Source: an uncultured Clostridia bacterium (GTDB lineage Bacteria; Bacillota; Clostridia; Lachnospirales; Anaerotignaceae). Taken from it: a stretch of 6,610 nt of DNA. Under the pieces are notes generated by a model. That model saw nothing but the letters and a program-made list of their open reading frames with translations, did not search any database and had not been told where the DNA came from. Position 1 is the first letter of the stretch, and the number at the start of each line of letters is the position of its first letter. Made by a program: the position numbers and the translations under genes. The stretch lies in NCBI GenBank assembly GCA_937919015.1, contig CALFPN010000017.1, positions 1-6,610 on the forward strand. Reading direction: 5' to 3'. Positions 1 to 6,097 of the stretch are shown here, in pieces.

Positions 1-120
1 TTGCCGCTGCTTTTTCCGCTTCGAGCGCGCGCGCCTCTTCTTCCGCTTTCTGCGCGGCAAGCACTGCGTCGCGTTCCGCCTTTTCAGATTCTAACGCGGA
101 AAGTTTTCTTAAAATTTCCG
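1..120 (-). pseudogene. Start-less coiled-coil-like coding fragment at window edge
   Basis: On the minus strand this stretch reads as a hydrophilic Ala/Glu/Lys-rich peptide (for example LAAQKAEEEARALEAEKAAA), typical of a coiled coil or filament-like protein, and runs off the left edge. The frame contains no ATG or TTG; the only usual alternative start is a GTG inside it (GCA-GTG-CTT) without a ribosome binding site. Going upstream, the frame stays open through the terminator hairpin up to the stop codon of the YbjQ gene at 161-163, in the same frame as that gene. Base composition is far richer in G+C (53 of the first 80 bases) and uses GCG alanine and CGC arginine codons, unlike the neighbours. 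It could be the remnant of a broken gene, a foreign or misassembled junction, or a chance open frame. No family is recognised. Confidence 0.3.
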
Positions 121-151
121 AAAGAAAAAGACTATGGAAATCTCCATAGTC
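121..151 (-). terminator. Rho-independent terminator of the glycosidase–YbjQ operon
   Basis: On the minus strand a perfect 9-bp stem (GACTATGGA pairing with TCCATAGTC, 130-151) with a 4-base loop is followed by TTTTTCTTT. It begins ten bases after the YbjQ stop codon, which is a classic position for the end of the operon. Confidence 0.85.
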
Positions 152-160
152 CTGATCTTT

Positions 161-478
161 TTATTTATTCATAAATTTCACTGCCGTACCATATACGATC
201 ACTTCTGCCGCGCCCTGCATGATAGCAGAAGTTGCATAACGAATGTTTACAATGGCATCTGCACCAAGCGCTTCCGCTTCCTCTACCATTCTTTTTGTTG
301 CCAATGCCCTTGCTTCATTCATCATCTGGGTATATTCTTTCAGTTCACCGCCAACCAGTGTTTTGAAACTCTGTGTGATATCCTTCCCAATATGTTTGGT
401 CTGGATGGTACTGCCTTTCACGATCGTCAGCATTTCCAGTTCTTTTCCGCCGATATAATCAGTATTTACCAAGATCAT
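161..478 (-). CDS. YbjQ/UPF0145 family (DUF74) protein
   Basis: A 105-aa protein of the YbjQ (UPF0145, DUF74) family, the usual length for these small cytoplasmic proteins, which are reported as homo-oligomers and often labelled 'heavy-metal-binding domain'; their cellular role is not settled. Family hallmarks are visible: GGE at 43-45, GADAIVNIRY at 72-81 and QGAAEVIVYGTAV at 88-100. The protein has no cysteines, so a thiol-based metal site is not supported here. I place the start at the ATG at 476-478, six bases after a strong AGGAGGTG (485-492). A GTG at 485-487 is also in frame but lies inside that ribosome binding site and is unlikely to be the start. The gene overlaps the end of the upstream membrane-protein gene by 20 bases and is the last gene of the operon, just before the terminator. 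Identification is firm; function is unknown. Confidence 0.93.
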   Translation of the reverse strand: MILVNTDYIGGKELEMLTIVKGSTIQTKHIGKDITQSFKTLVGGELKEYTQMMNEARALATKRMVEEAEALGADAIVNIRYATSAIMQGAAEVIVYGTAVKFMNK

Positions 479-692
479 CCTCTTCACCTCCTTTTATCTC
501 ACGAATCCTTTCCATACATACTTTCACCATCAGGACAGACAATATAACAGGAACGATCCCCAGAATATATTTCCCGATCCCTTCAAGCATTGCAACAAGG
601 AAAACAAAATATACCACATAATACAATATCACAATGATCGAAATGATGATTGGTGCAAGTAATTTTCTTTTTTGAGATTCCAGTTTGATCAC
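459..692 (-). CDS. Small two-helix membrane protein, function unknown
   Basis: A 77-aa protein with a short basic N-terminus (KLESQKRK), two hydrophobic segments at about residues 11-35 and 42-60, and a charged tail ending in GGEEDDLGKY. The basic flank before the first helix suggests that both ends face the cytoplasm. The start is a GTG at 690-692 that overlaps the TGA of the upstream gene (GTGA, four bases), so translation is probably coupled to that gene; no strong ribosome binding site precedes it. The 3' end overlaps the YbjQ gene by 20 bases. I do not recognise the family. The tight packing indicates co-expression with the secreted glycosidase, the 79-aa protein and YbjQ, but gives no direct clue to activity. 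It could be a membrane anchor or modulator for its partners; that is inference only. Confidence 0.8.
   Translation of the reverse strand: MIKLESQKRKLLAPIIISIIVILYYVVYFVFLVAMLEGIGKYILGIVPVILSVLMVKVCMERIREIKGGEEDDLGKY
485..492 (-). promoter_or_regulatory. Ribosome binding site that fixes the YbjQ start
   Basis: AGGAGGTG on the minus strand, six bases before the ATG at 476-478. Its last three bases form an in-frame GTG, which would extend the protein by three residues if taken as the start; the spacing favours the ATG. The site lies inside the 3' end of the upstream gene. Confidence 0.8.
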
Positions 693-928
693 CCCAGATA
701 CATACTCAGTTCCGCAAATCGGGAAGAACTGTTTTCCACCTCTTCCTCTTTCTTTTCGCCGTTGGCATATTCTACGAGGAATTTTGTTTTTTCTGCATCA
801 CCACTCAGCATCTTCACGCTGACGATGGTAGCACTCAGTTCCGCCTGCATGGTAAAGCCCTGCATCCTTTCGGATTTACGGATCCGTTCTGCCTGTTTCT
901 TTTCCTGTAATTTCTTGAAAATAGACAT
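689..928 (-). CDS. Small soluble protein in glycosidase operon, unknown
   Basis: A 79-aa protein with two parts: a strongly basic, probably helical N-terminus (about residues 1-24, with KKLQEKKQAERIRKSER), and a likely beta-rich C-terminal part (about 30-79) with alternating hydrophobic residues (ATIVSVKML, KFLVEYANG) and an acidic stretch. It has no cysteines, signal peptide or membrane segment. The start at the ATG 926-928 is chosen because AGGAGG (933-938) sits just before it. An in-frame upstream ATG at 992-994 would run back through the 3' end of the glycosidase gene and has no such support. It begins 11 bases after the glycosidase stop and overlaps the next gene by four bases. I do not recognise the family; the length and operon position support a real gene. 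Confidence 0.8.
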   Translation of the reverse strand: MSIFKKLQEKKQAERIRKSERMQGFTMQAELSATIVSVKMLSGDAEKTKFLVEYANGEKKEEEVENSSSRFAELSMYLG

Positions 929-939
929 ATTTCCTCCTC

Positions 940-2553
940 TTATTTGTAAGACCGTCCCGTTTCCATGCCGATGGTCATGGTGCTTTCGTTCCATGTGATG
1001 CCCATATCGATCAGCTGGGCGATATCACGGAGTTTATAATAGGTATAATCGTTGATGGTGTATGCACTGACATTTTTTCTGACCCCATCACAATAGAGTT
1101 TCGCCGTAGAGGTTGTGGCGATGGTATCGCCATATTTCCCCACAGAACCGCTGCCTGCCGCCGTATAAGGAGCTCGACGCACCAGCTGGATGGACTGGGT
1201 CGGTTCATCCCAAAATGTCATAAACTGCTTGGGTGTGCCATTGATGGCAGATGCGATATCTCTCAGTTTGAAGTAGGTATAATCATCGATGGTATAAGTC
1301 TGGAATTCCACAGGCTTTCCATTGACGGTCACCTTTGCCCTTGCAGCGTAAGCCACTTTTTTCTGCACCGTCACAGGCACTTCCGGTTCGGGAACAACCG
1401 TTGCCGGTTTATCTGCTTCTTCATAATATGCCTGCACGGCATCGGCGCAACCCTGTCTGTTACTCAAGAGATCCCGCAGGCTGAAAAAGAAGCTGCCGCT
1501 AACGTTGTAGTTCTCATTCACTTCCATCTGCTCTGCAATCTCTGCTGCAACCAGATCTTTATAAATACCATGGCCGATATACAGCTTTACCCCTGTGCCT
1601 TTGACCACATCACTCCACCATTTGACCAGTGTTTCATAGTCCGCATAGGCGTTGCCCTGCTCCCAGTAGATCTGGGGCACGATATAATCGACCCAGCCTT
1701 TTTCCACCCATGTTTTTGCATCACCAAAAACGGAATAATAACCTTCTGTCCCCCTTGTGGCAGAACCATCGGGATCGGAAGTGCTGTTTTTCCAGATACC
1801 CATGGGGCTGATACCGAATTCCACGGAAGGATCGGCTTTTTTGATGGTTCTGTAAACACTGCGGATCAGATCATTCACATGCTCACGGCGTTCCTCCGCA
1901 ACTGCACCGTCTCTGCCTTCGCCTTCCGGCAGAGGATAATTGGAAGGGTAGAAATAATCATCAAAGTGGATGGCATCCACATCATAATTCTTTACGATTT
2001 CTTCCACCGTGTCGCAGATATAGTCCTGCACCTCTTCCTTGGCAGGGTTATAATACATGGCTCCGCCGTAGGATAAGATCCAGTCAGGATGCTGTCTTGC
2101 CATGTTGTCGGCGGACAATGCCGCCAGATCTGTGCCCGATGTAGTGATACGGTAAGGGTTCATCCATGCATGGAATTCCATCCCTCTTTTATGGGTTTCT
2201 TGAATCATAAATGCCATAGGGTCATACCCGGGGTCCATGCCCTGTACCCCCGTCAGCACTGCACTCCATGGATTCCATTCCGATTCGTAGAAGGCATCCC
2301 CCTTGGGGCGTACCTGCACCACAACGGTATTCAAACCCAGAGCCTGTGCCTGTTCCAGTTTTTGAATAAACTCGTTCTTCTGGGCGTCCTCGTTATTGAT
2401 CGTAGAAGGATAGTCCGCACTATAAACCGTAGAGATCCACACCGCCCGCATATCCCTATTGTCCGCCGCATAAACCTCCTGCACCGCAATGGTAGTCATG
2501 CCCAGAGCTGCACAAAGAAGGCCGGCAGTCAGTTTTTTCATCCATTTATGCAT
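940..2553 (-). CDS. Secreted GH10-like (GHL10) glycosidase with stalk domains
   Basis: A 537-aa exported protein. Residues 1-29 form a signal peptide (basic MHKWMKK, hydrophobic core, cleavage likely after VYA at 27-29); there is no lipobox. Residues about 34-350 match the glycosyl-hydrolase-like 10 family (PF02638, DUF187/FenI type), a TIM-barrel family. Visible hallmarks are MRAVWIS (35-41), VVVQVRPKGDAFY (77-89), FHAWMNPYR (127-135), DAIHFDDYFYP (193-203), GISPMGIW (247-254) and DYIVPQIYW (289-297). After a Pro-rich linker (383-395), two copies of the stalk (copper-amine-oxidase N-terminal-like, PF07833) motif follow, with YTYFKLRDIA (425-434) and YTYYKLRDIA (503-512). It probably acts outside the membrane on a polysaccharide, possibly cell-wall material; the substrate cannot be read from the sequence. 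AGGTGA (2560-2565) precedes the ATG by six bases. It is the first gene of a four-gene operon. Confidence 0.93.
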   Translation of the reverse strand: MHKWMKKLTAGLLCAALGMTTIAVQEVYAADNRDMRAVWISTVYSADYPSTINNEDAQKNEFIQKLEQAQALGLNTVVVQVRPKGDAFYESEWNPWSAVLTGVQGMDPGYDPMAFMIQETHKRGMEFHAWMNPYRITTSGTDLAALSADNMARQHPDWILSYGGAMYYNPAKEEVQDYICDTVEEIVKNYDVDAIHFDDYFYPSNYPLPEGEGRDGAVAEERREHVNDLIRSVYRTIKKADPSVEFGISPMGIWKNSTSDPDGSATRGTEGYYSVFGDAKTWVEKGWVDYIVPQIYWEQGNAYADYETLVKWWSDVVKGTGVKLYIGHGIYKDLVAAEIAEQMEVNENYNVSGSFFFSLRDLLSNRQGCADAVQAYYEEADKPATVVPEPEVPVTVQKKVAYAARAKVTVNGKPVEFQTYTIDDYTYFKLRDIASAINGTPKQFMTFWDEPTQSIQLVRRAPYTAAGSGSVGKYGDTIATTSTAKLYCDGVRKNVSAYTINDYTYYKLRDIAQLIDMGITWNESTMTIGMETGRSYK

Positions 2554-2610
2554 ATCTTTTCACCTAATTTCTTTCTTTTCCAAAACAGTATAAATTTCCC
2601 TAACATCAGT

Positions 2611-2619
2611 ATTGTATCA
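2611..2619 (-). promoter_or_regulatory. Extended -10 promoter for the glycosidase operon
   Basis: On the minus strand TGATACAAT forms an extended -10 element (TG-n-TACAAT). The -35 position about 17 bases upstream holds only a T run, so the extended TG probably compensates. The predicted transcript starts near 2604, giving a leader of about 50 bases before the ATG at 2551-2553. Confidence 0.5.
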
Positions 2620-2675
2620 CAGAATTGCATACAAAAAAATTACAAAAACCTTAAACTTCTTTCCGAAAAAAAAGA

Positions 2676-2704
2676 TTGCATAAATGTTCTGTTGGGTTTA
2701 TGCT
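2676..2704 (+). promoter_or_regulatory. Candidate sigma-A promoter for aroE-aroK
   Basis: TTGCAT (2676-2681) and TATGCT (2699-2704) are separated by exactly 17 bases. The match to TTGACA/TATAAT is moderate. Predicted initiation near 2711 gives a short leader of about 26 bases containing the ribosome binding site GAGGTGA (2724-2730). Its -35 lies about 57 bases beyond the opposing glycosidase promoter, so the two genes are transcribed divergently from separate promoters. Confidence 0.45.
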
Positions 2705-2736
2705 ATTTGAAAACAAAAGATATGAGGTGAAACACC

Positions 2737-3984
2737 ATGCGATATGGCCTGATCGGCGAAAAATTAGGGCACAGCTTTTCCAAGATCATCCACGAACAGC
2801 TGGCGGATTATACATACGATCTGATTCCCTTAACAAGAGAGGAACTGGATGTTTTCTTAACAGAAAAGCAGTTTTCCGCTCTGAATGTAACGATTCCATA
2901 CAAGGAAACCGTCATCCCCTATCTGGATGAGGTGGACGCCCATGCAAAAAAAATCGGCGCAGTGAATACCGTTGTCAACCGCAACGGGAAACTGAAAGGA
3001 TATAATACGGATTTTTACGGGTTCCGCTATATGCTGCAGCATAACGGCATTGATGTGAAAAATAAAAAAGCCCTTGTGCTGGGCAAAGGCGGGGCATCCA
3101 AAGCGGTCATTGCTGTTCTGGAGGAGATGGGTGCCTCTGAAATTTTAACGGTATATTATAAGGATACACCCGCTACCGTTACTTATGCCGCCTGCTACAG
3201 AGATCATGCAGATGCGGAAATCATCGTGAATACCACTCCCGTGGGCATGTATCCCAAGGCAGATGACTGCCCCATAGACCTGAGCAAATTCCCCCACCTC
3301 AGTGGGGTAGCCGATGTGGTCTATAACCCACTGCGGACACAGCTTATTGTAGAGGCCCAAAAGCGAGGCATCCGTGCTGCAGGCGGCCTGGAAATGCTGG
3401 TGGCTCAGGCAAAATATGCCGTAGAAATTTTTCTGGATACAAAAATCGATGACAGCCGCATTGCAGAGATCAATGCAGGTCTGATGCAGGAACGTTCCAA
3501 TCTGGTGCTGATCGGTATGAGCGGCAGCGGAAAGACCGTTCTGGGGAAAATGGCAGCCGAAAAACTGGGAAAAACCTTTGTGGATACCGACTATGAGATC
3601 GTAAAACGTATCGGCATGCCGATCTCCGAATTTTTTGCAAAGGAAGGCGAAGCCGTTTTCCGGGAAATCGAAACAGAAGTGCTGCACGAACTTTCCTCTC
3701 AAAATGATCTAGTCATCTCCACCGGCGGCGGCATTGTGAAAAATCCTCTGAATGTGGATATGCTGAAGCGCAACGGCCGTATCCTCTGGCTGAAACGGGA
3801 TGCCCATCTGCTGCAGAGCGGCCATGGCAGACCCCTTGCCCCCGACAAAGCAGCAACAGAAAAGCTTTATCAGGAACGTCTGCCCCTTTATACCGCGGCG
3901 GCAGAAGCCATTGCTGAAAACAATGGCACCGCAGAGGAAGGGCTGAATGCCATCCTGAACGCATACGAAAACACACTGAAATGA
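2737..3984 (+). CDS. aroE-aroK: Bifunctional shikimate dehydrogenase–shikimate kinase
   Basis: A 415-aa fusion of two shikimate-pathway enzymes. Residues 1 to about 250 are AroE (3-dehydroshikimate to shikimate, NAD(P)H): substrate serines in GHSFSK (11-16), NVTIPYK (50-56) with catalytic Lys56, GYNTD (88-92) with catalytic Asp92, nucleotide-binding GKGGASKA (116-123), NTTPVGM (165-171), YNPLRT (196-201) and GGLEMLVAQA (216-225). Residues about 254-415 are shikimate kinase (ATP-dependent 3-phosphorylation): Walker A GMSGSGKT (260-267), DTD (283-285), Arg309 in FREIE, GGG (330-332), lid arginine in RPLAP (365-369) and Arg381 in RLPLY. All catalytic residues I can place are present, so both halves should be active. 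The linker is very short. The expected Arg-containing cofactor loop after the second Rossmann strand reads VYYKD (139-143). The ribosome binding site is GAGGTGA, six bases before the ATG. It appears to be transcribed alone. Confidence 0.95.
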   Translation: MRYGLIGEKLGHSFSKIIHEQLADYTYDLIPLTREELDVFLTEKQFSALNVTIPYKETVIPYLDEVDAHAKKIGAVNTVVNRNGKLKGYNTDFYGFRYMLQHNGIDVKNKKALVLGKGGASKAVIAVLEEMGASEILTVYYKDTPATVTYAACYRDHADAEIIVNTTPVGMYPKADDCPIDLSKFPHLSGVADVVYNPLRTQLIVEAQKRGIRAAGGLEMLVAQAKYAVEIFLDTKIDDSRIAEINAGLMQERSNLVLIGMSGSGKTVLGKMAAEKLGKTFVDTDYEIVKRIGMPISEFFAKEGEAVFREIETEVLHELSSQNDLVISTGGGIVKNPLNVDMLKRNGRILWLKRDAHLLQSGHGRPLAPDKAATEKLYQERLPLYTAAAEAIAENNGTAEEGLNAILNAYENTLK

Positions 3985-3990
3985 CGAAAA

Positions 3991-4021
3991 CCCCTCCTGG
4001 GCAAGGAGGGGCTTTCTTTTT
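3991..4021 (+). terminator. Terminator after aroE-aroK, possibly bidirectional
   Basis: A perfect 7-bp G/C stem (CCCCTCC at 3991-3997 pairing with GGAGGGG at 4005-4011) with a 7-base loop, followed by CTTTCTTTTT. It starts six bases after the aroE-aroK stop. In the other direction the stem is followed by TTTTCG, so it may also end nifU transcripts coming from the right, where no other terminator is seen. Confidence 0.9.
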
Positions 4022-4079
4022 GGAATTTGTAAGGGAGTATTACTATAAATAAGATGAGTTTATACAAACGATTCTTCTA

Positions 4080-4511
4080 TCAGCCGTGGTGATGCAATTC
4101 TTCCACATCTTCCACAGGAGGTTTCAAACCGTCAATCACAATATTGTTTTTCTGGGCATAATCCCACAGAGCTGCATGCAATGCTTCCTCTGCCAGACAG
4201 GAACAGTGTACCTTCACAGGGGGCAGGCCGTCCAAGGCTTCCATCACCGCTTTATTGGTCACCTGCAGGGCTTCCTCCACAGTTTTGCCCTTTACCAATT
4301 CTGTTGCCATGGAGCTGGTCGCTACCGCCGCCCCACAGCCGAATGTTTTAAATTTTGCATCCGTGATTTTTCCATTTTCGATCTGCAGATATACCTTCAT
4401 GATATCGCCGCATTTCATATTGCCGACCTGACCGACGCCACTGGCGTTTTCGATCTCACCGACATTTCTGGGGTTCATAAAATGATCCATTACTTTCTGA
4501 CTATATTCCAT
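4080..4511 (-). CDS. nifU: NifU/IscU-type Fe-S cluster assembly scaffold
   Basis: A 143-aa scaffold protein that receives sulfur from the desulfurase and holds a nascent Fe-S cluster before passing it to client proteins. It is the single-domain IscU-like form; the C-terminal Nfu and ferredoxin-like domains of long NifU are absent. The three conserved cluster cysteines are visible: Cys34 in KCGD (with Asp36), Cys59 in FGCGAA and Cys103 in VHCSCLAEEA (with His102). A fourth cysteine, Cys105, lies two residues after Cys103, and the protein ends in HHHG, giving extra potential metal ligands. A strong AAGGAGG (4519-4525) precedes the ATG by seven bases. It follows nifS by 74 bases on the same strand, which indicates one operon. 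An annotation as iscU would be equally valid. Confidence 0.95.
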   Translation of the reverse strand: MEYSQKVMDHFMNPRNVGEIENASGVGQVGNMKCGDIMKVYLQIENGKITDAKFKTFGCGAAVATSSMATELVKGKTVEEALQVTNKAVMEALDGLPPVKVHCSCLAEEALHAALWDYAQKNNIVIDGLKPPVEDVEELHHHG

Positions 4512-4585
4512 AAATAAGCCTCCTTCGTGCTTTTCTCAAAATCTATTTTATCTTTTTTATCTGAACTATTTTTTAGCTGAATTTC
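4512..4585 (-). other. A-rich nifS–nifU intergenic spacer
   Basis: The 74 bases between the two genes are very A-rich on the coding strand and carry the nifU ribosome binding site near the right end of the message. I see no hairpin followed by a T run and no clear -35/-10 pair, so the genes are probably read as one transcript. The spacer is long for an operon and could be a site of mRNA processing, which the sequence alone cannot show. Confidence 0.45.
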
Positions 4586-5770
4586 TTATTTGTTTTCACT
4601 TTTCAGGAAGTCTTCCCACACAGGAGACATATCTCTCAGTCTCTGTACGATGGCAGGCAGTTTTTCCAGTACAAAATCCACGTCTTCTTCCGTATTCTGA
4701 TGATCCAGTGTCAGCCTCAGGGAGCCATGGGCCACTTCATGCTTCAGACCAATGGCCATCAGCACATGGGAGGGATCCAGAGAACCGGATGTGCAGGCAG
4801 AACCGCTGGAAGCCGCTACACCCAATGCATCCAACAACAGCAGTAGGGATTCGCCTTCAATATAGGAGAAGGAAATGTTGCAGTTCCCGGGCAATCTTTC
4901 TGTGGGATGTCCATTCAGACGGCTATGGGGAATGCTTTCCAAAATGCCATTGATGAGTTTATCCCGCAGGGCTGTCAGCCGTTTTGTCATTTCTTCCATT
5001 TCCTGACCGGCAATCTCCGCTGCCTTGCCCATACCCACGATACCGGGGATATTTTCTGTACCGGCACGCTGTTTTCTTTCCTGGGCACCGCCAAAAATCA
5101 GAGGAGAAATTCTGGAGCCCTTTCGGATATAGATGGCACCAATGCCTTTGGGTGCGCCTAATTTGTGACCGCTCATGGAAAGCAGGTCGATGTTCATGCT
5201 GTCCACATCAATAGGCACATGACCCACAGCCTGTACCGCATCTGTATGGAAGAGGATGCCATGTTTCTTTGCGATTTCCCCAATTTCTTTGATGGGCTGA
5301 ATGGTACCGATCTCGTTATTGGCAAACATGACGGAGATCAGGATCGTTTCGGGACGGATGGCCTGTTCCAGTTCTTCCAGACGGATACGGCCAAATTCGT
5401 CTACATTCAAATATGTCACTTCCACACCCTTCTTTTCCAGATATTCCGCTGTGTGTAGAATGGCATGATGTTCGATCTTTGTTGTAATGATGTGTTTCTT
5501 TTCATTCCTGCTGGCATTGACCACGCCCCGCAGTGCCATGTTATCACTTTCGGAACCACCGGCAGTGAAGTAAATTTCCTCCGGCTTTGCGCCAATCAGT
5601 TTTGCTACCTGTCCTCTGGCATGTTCCAAGGCTTTTTTACTTTCTTTTGCAATGGCATATACACTGGATGCATTGCCGTAATATTCTCTGAAATATGGCA
5701 GAATCGCCTGCAGCACTTCTTCTCTGACCGGTGTTGTTGCCGCATTATCCATATAAATTCTTGTTGTCAT
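4586..5770 (-). CDS. nifS: Cysteine desulfurase, NifS/IscS group
   Basis: A 394-aa PLP-dependent class V aminotransferase-fold enzyme that removes sulfur from L-cysteine, leaving alanine and an enzyme persulfide that feeds the NifU scaffold. Motifs in order: MDNAATTP (7-14), GGSESDN (71-77), IEHHA (99-103) with the His that stacks on PLP, MFANNEIG (148-155), HTDAVQA (175-181), SGHKLGAPKG (200-209) with the PLP-binding Lys203, RAGTEN (235-240) and SSGSACTSGS (321-330) with catalytic Cys326. The SSGSAC loop and length place it in group I (NifS/IscS), not the SufS group. The ATG is preceded by AGGGG (5778-5782) at seven bases. It is first in the nifS-nifU operon. No IscR/Rrf2 gene and no tRNA thiolation gene adjoins it here. 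Confidence 0.96.
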   Translation of the reverse strand: MTTRIYMDNAATTPVREEVLQAILPYFREYYGNASSVYAIAKESKKALEHARGQVAKLIGAKPEEIYFTAGGSESDNMALRGVVNASRNEKKHIITTKIEHHAILHTAEYLEKKGVEVTYLNVDEFGRIRLEELEQAIRPETILISVMFANNEIGTIQPIKEIGEIAKKHGILFHTDAVQAVGHVPIDVDSMNIDLLSMSGHKLGAPKGIGAIYIRKGSRISPLIFGGAQERKQRAGTENIPGIVGMGKAAEIAGQEMEEMTKRLTALRDKLINGILESIPHSRLNGHPTERLPGNCNISFSYIEGESLLLLLDALGVAASSGSACTSGSLDPSHVLMAIGLKHEVAHGSLRLTLDHQNTEEDVDFVLEKLPAIVQRLRDMSPVWEDFLKSENK

Positions 5771-5832
5771 ATTGATACCCCTCTCTCGGTTTGTTTTATA
5801 TCATATTATTTTTATATGCTTTCTGTGATTTA

Positions 5833-5861
5833 AATATATCATCGTTTCCGACATATGTCAA
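5833..5861 (-). promoter_or_regulatory. Near-consensus sigma-A promoter of nifS-nifU
   Basis: On the minus strand TTGACA (5856-5861) and TATATT (5833-5838) are spaced by exactly 17 bases: a perfect -35 and a 5 of 6 match at -10. Transcription would start near 5826, leaving a leader of about 56 bases. Such a strong promoter usually needs a repressor if the operon is to be controlled. Confidence 0.8.
5850..5859. promoter_or_regulatory. Palindrome over the nifS -35, possible operator
   Basis: GACATATGTC is a perfect 10-bp palindrome that overlaps four bases of the nifS -35 element. A dimeric repressor bound here would block RNA polymerase. I do not recognise it as a known IscR or other named operator, and a 10-bp palindrome in AT-rich DNA can occur by chance. 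Confidence 0.3.
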
Positions 5862-5980
5862 TAGAAAATGTGCACTTTCTTCCTCTTCTCTTAAAATATG
5901 TTGCTCCTTGAAATAATCTTTTTCATTCTTCACACATCATGAAGTTTTTTTAGATTTTTCATGGTATCTGTGTCGCCACC

Positions 5981-6009
5981 TTTCCCGTCAAAAAAATAAT
6001 CCGTATAAT
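5981..6009 (+). promoter_or_regulatory. Candidate promoter for the XRE regulator
   Basis: A perfect TATAAT (6004-6009) lies 17 bases after a weak -35, TTTCCC (5981-5986). Initiation would be near 6016, giving a leader of nearly 90 bases before the ATG at 6104. A second -10-like TATACT occurs at 6028-6033 without a convincing -35. Confidence 0.5.
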
Positions 6010-6016
6010 AAGAATG

Positions 6017-6028
6017 ACCCTTTTGGGT
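6017..6028. promoter_or_regulatory. Inverted repeat at the regulator's start site
   Basis: ACCC-TTTT-GGGT is a short inverted repeat placed about where transcription of the XRE gene should begin. Small cro/cI-type repressors often bind such sites in their own promoters. Binding is inferred from position only; the half-sites are just four bases. Confidence 0.25.
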
Positions 6029-6090
6029 ATACTTTATCCATGCATCAAATCATACGAACACAATCAAACCTGAAGGTTATTTCAATAAAA

Positions 6091-6097
6091 AGAGGTG
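6091..6097 (+). promoter_or_regulatory. Ribosome binding site that fixes the XRE start
   Basis: AGAGGTG lies six bases before the ATG at 6104. Its last three bases are an in-frame GTG (6095), which would lengthen the protein by three residues; because it is part of the binding site itself, the ATG is the better start. Confidence 0.75.

Noticed and set aside
128..138. AAGACTATGGA occurs here and again at 6542-6552, near both window ends
   Set aside because: An 11-base match is expected by chance among the many pairs of positions in 6.6 kb; here it belongs to a terminator stem, there to a possible coding frame. Not attachment sites.
134..547. 137-codon plus-strand frame opposite the YbjQ gene
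   Set aside because: It is a shadow of the YbjQ gene and its terminator; no ribosome binding site, and the opposite strand carries a recognised family.
2089..2730. 213-codon plus-strand frame crossing the glycosidase start and the divergent promoters
   Set aside because: It is antisense to the signal peptide and catalytic domain of a recognised protein and overlaps both promoters; the residue content is not protein-like.
4053..4091. Plus-strand 12-codon frame (MSLYKRFFYQPW) after a weak AAGGGAG, overlapping the nifU 3' end
   Set aside because: Too short, ribosome binding site too far away, and it overlaps the nifU C-terminal codons; no support beyond chance.
5929..5952. CTTCA/TGAAG hairpin followed by a T run, terminator- or attenuator-like on the plus strand
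   Set aside because: Stem of only five bases with a 7-base loop and no plus-strand transcript known to reach it; too weak to list as a terminator.
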